Source: Nonomuraea angiospora (lineage in GTDB: Bacteria; Actinomycetota; Actinomycetes; Streptosporangiales; Streptosporangiaceae). Taken from it: a DNA stretch of 64,000 nt. Location: positions 3,286,001 to 3,350,000 of the forward strand of contig NZ_JADBEK010000001.1 in assembly GCF_014873145.1 (NCBI RefSeq). Direction: 5' to 3'. Positions 63,532 through 64,000 of the stretch are shown in pieces; position 1 is the first letter of the stretch; every line of letters starts with the position of its first letter. Below the pieces are notes generated by a model that was given only the letters and a program-made list of their open reading frames with translations, was not told the origin of the DNA and ran no database searches. A program made the position numbers and the translations under genes.

Positions 63532-64000
63532 GCGGCCCGAGTTGTTGCGGCGGTAGCCGCCGCCGTTGCCGCGCTCGTCCGAGCGGCCGCCGCCGGAGCG
63601 GTAGCCGTCGCGCGGGCCGCGCTCGTCGGGGCGGGAGCCGCCGCGCTCGCGGTCGGCCGCCGAGAACGGGCGGCTGCGGTCGGAGGCGTAGCGTCCGCCA
63701 CGGTCGTCCGAACGGTAGCCGCCGCCACCGCGCTGCTGGCCGCGGTCGTCCTGGCGGAACGGCCGGTCGTCCGAGCGGTAGCCGCCGCGCGGCCCGCTGT
63801 CACGGCGCCGGTCGTCACCGAAGGTCCGCGGCTCCTGCGAGCGCCCGAACGGCCGCTCACCCTCGGCGTGCGGCCGGGAACGACGGTCCTCACCGGAGTT
63901 GAAGGGCCGCTCGCCGTCTGTGTGACGGCGCGGGCGACGGTCCTCACCGGAGTTGAAGGAACGCCCACCGTCCTCGTGACGGCGCGGACGACGGTCCTCG
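63517..64000 (-). CDS. RG-rich C-terminal tail of a probable DEAD-box RNA helicase (5' partial)
   Basis: The last 160 codons of a protein that enters from the right edge. They are low-complexity: repeated SFNSGEDRRPRRHTDGERPF-type units near the edge, then RGGYRSDDRPFRQDDRGQQR and similar Arg/Gly/Asp/Tyr-rich blocks, ending NNSGRRFER before TGA. Such disordered RG-rich tails are common at the end of actinobacterial DEAD-box helicases, where they bind RNA. No helicase motif lies inside the window, so the identity is inferred from the tail only. Confidence 0.6.
   Translation of the reverse strand, partial: EDRRPRRHEDGGRSFNSGEDRRPRRHTDGERPFNSGEDRRSRPHAEGERPFGRSQEPRTFGDDRRRDSGPRGGYRSDDRPFRQDDRGQQRGGGGYRSDDRGGRYASDRSRPFSAADRERGGSRPDERGPRDGYRSGGGRSDERGNGGGYRRNNSGRRFER

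Noticed and set aside
63507..63968. 153-residue Thr/Ala/Arg-rich frame at the right edge
   Set aside because: It is an off-frame reading of the RG-rich tail gene, whose true frame ends NNSGRRFER at 63517.

Overview
The window is high-GC DNA (roughly 70% G+C by eye) with GTG and TTG starts, purine-rich Shine-Dalgarno sites and many start/stop overlaps of the ATGA, GTGA and TGATG type. Families such as DUF574/Methyltransf_19 methyltransferases, an acVLRF1-type release factor and a 71-residue actinobacterial HTH protein point to a filamentous actinomycete, most likely of the Streptosporangiaceae (Nonomuraea/Streptosporangium-like). That placement is inferred from gene content. I saw no rRNA, tRNA or CRISPR array.

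Layout. 1-10 kb: the end of a GH1 beta-glucosidase, two DUF574 methyltransferase paralogues, a nitroreductase, an amino-acid permease, and a sugar island made of an SBP-permease-permease-LacI operon divergent from a GH42 beta-galactosidase. Both sides carry the same 18-bp operator in opposite orientation. 10.4-11.7 kb: YchJ and Sir2. 11.8-19.7 kb, minus strand: a RiPP-like operon with a LanB-like protein that lacks an elimination domain, an unusual protein tentatively related to B12-binding radical SAM enzymes but without the cluster motif, a 33-residue ORF with a strong ribosome site, and a two-gene ABC exporter. 19.9-31.4 kb: housekeeping and mixed genes (SpoIIE-type phosphatase, HisC-like aminotransferase, GDPD, ABC-F, HTH, enoyl-CoA hydratase, ABC exporter, sulfotransferase, LD-carboxypeptidase). 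31.4-33.7 kb: a short UvrA behind a perfect palindrome. 33.9-43.1 kb: a rhamnogalacturonan island (YesL, SBP, two permeases, CE12 acetylesterase, PL26-type lyase, YesU, LacI), with one operator lying exactly in a promoter spacer. 43.4-46 kb: acVLRF1 and an IscB element with a candidate omega-RNA. 46.1-52 kb: an EAL-like protein, an exported PLP lipoprotein, and an ABC plus two-component operon. 52-53.2 kb: hisE and hisG. 53.3-59.7 kb: two decayed TnpB elements, an acetylxylan-esterase fragment cut off beside one of them, a LacI gene and an SBP-permease-permease operon. 59.8-63.3 kb: a GH2 beta-mannosidase and a second LacI. The window ends in the RG-rich tail of a probable RNA helicase.

How it works together. 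Three carbohydrate islands share one plan: an importer brings in oligosaccharides, a cytoplasmic or secreted hydrolase or lyase breaks them down, and a local LacI repressor acts on 12-18 bp palindromes. The islands are probably aimed at beta-galactosides, pectin rhamnogalacturonan I and beta-mannan. The most unusual system is the peptide-modification operon at 11.8-19.7 kb. The IscB element and its two relatives share a 57-bp end sequence, which suggests repeated activity of one IS family in this stretch.
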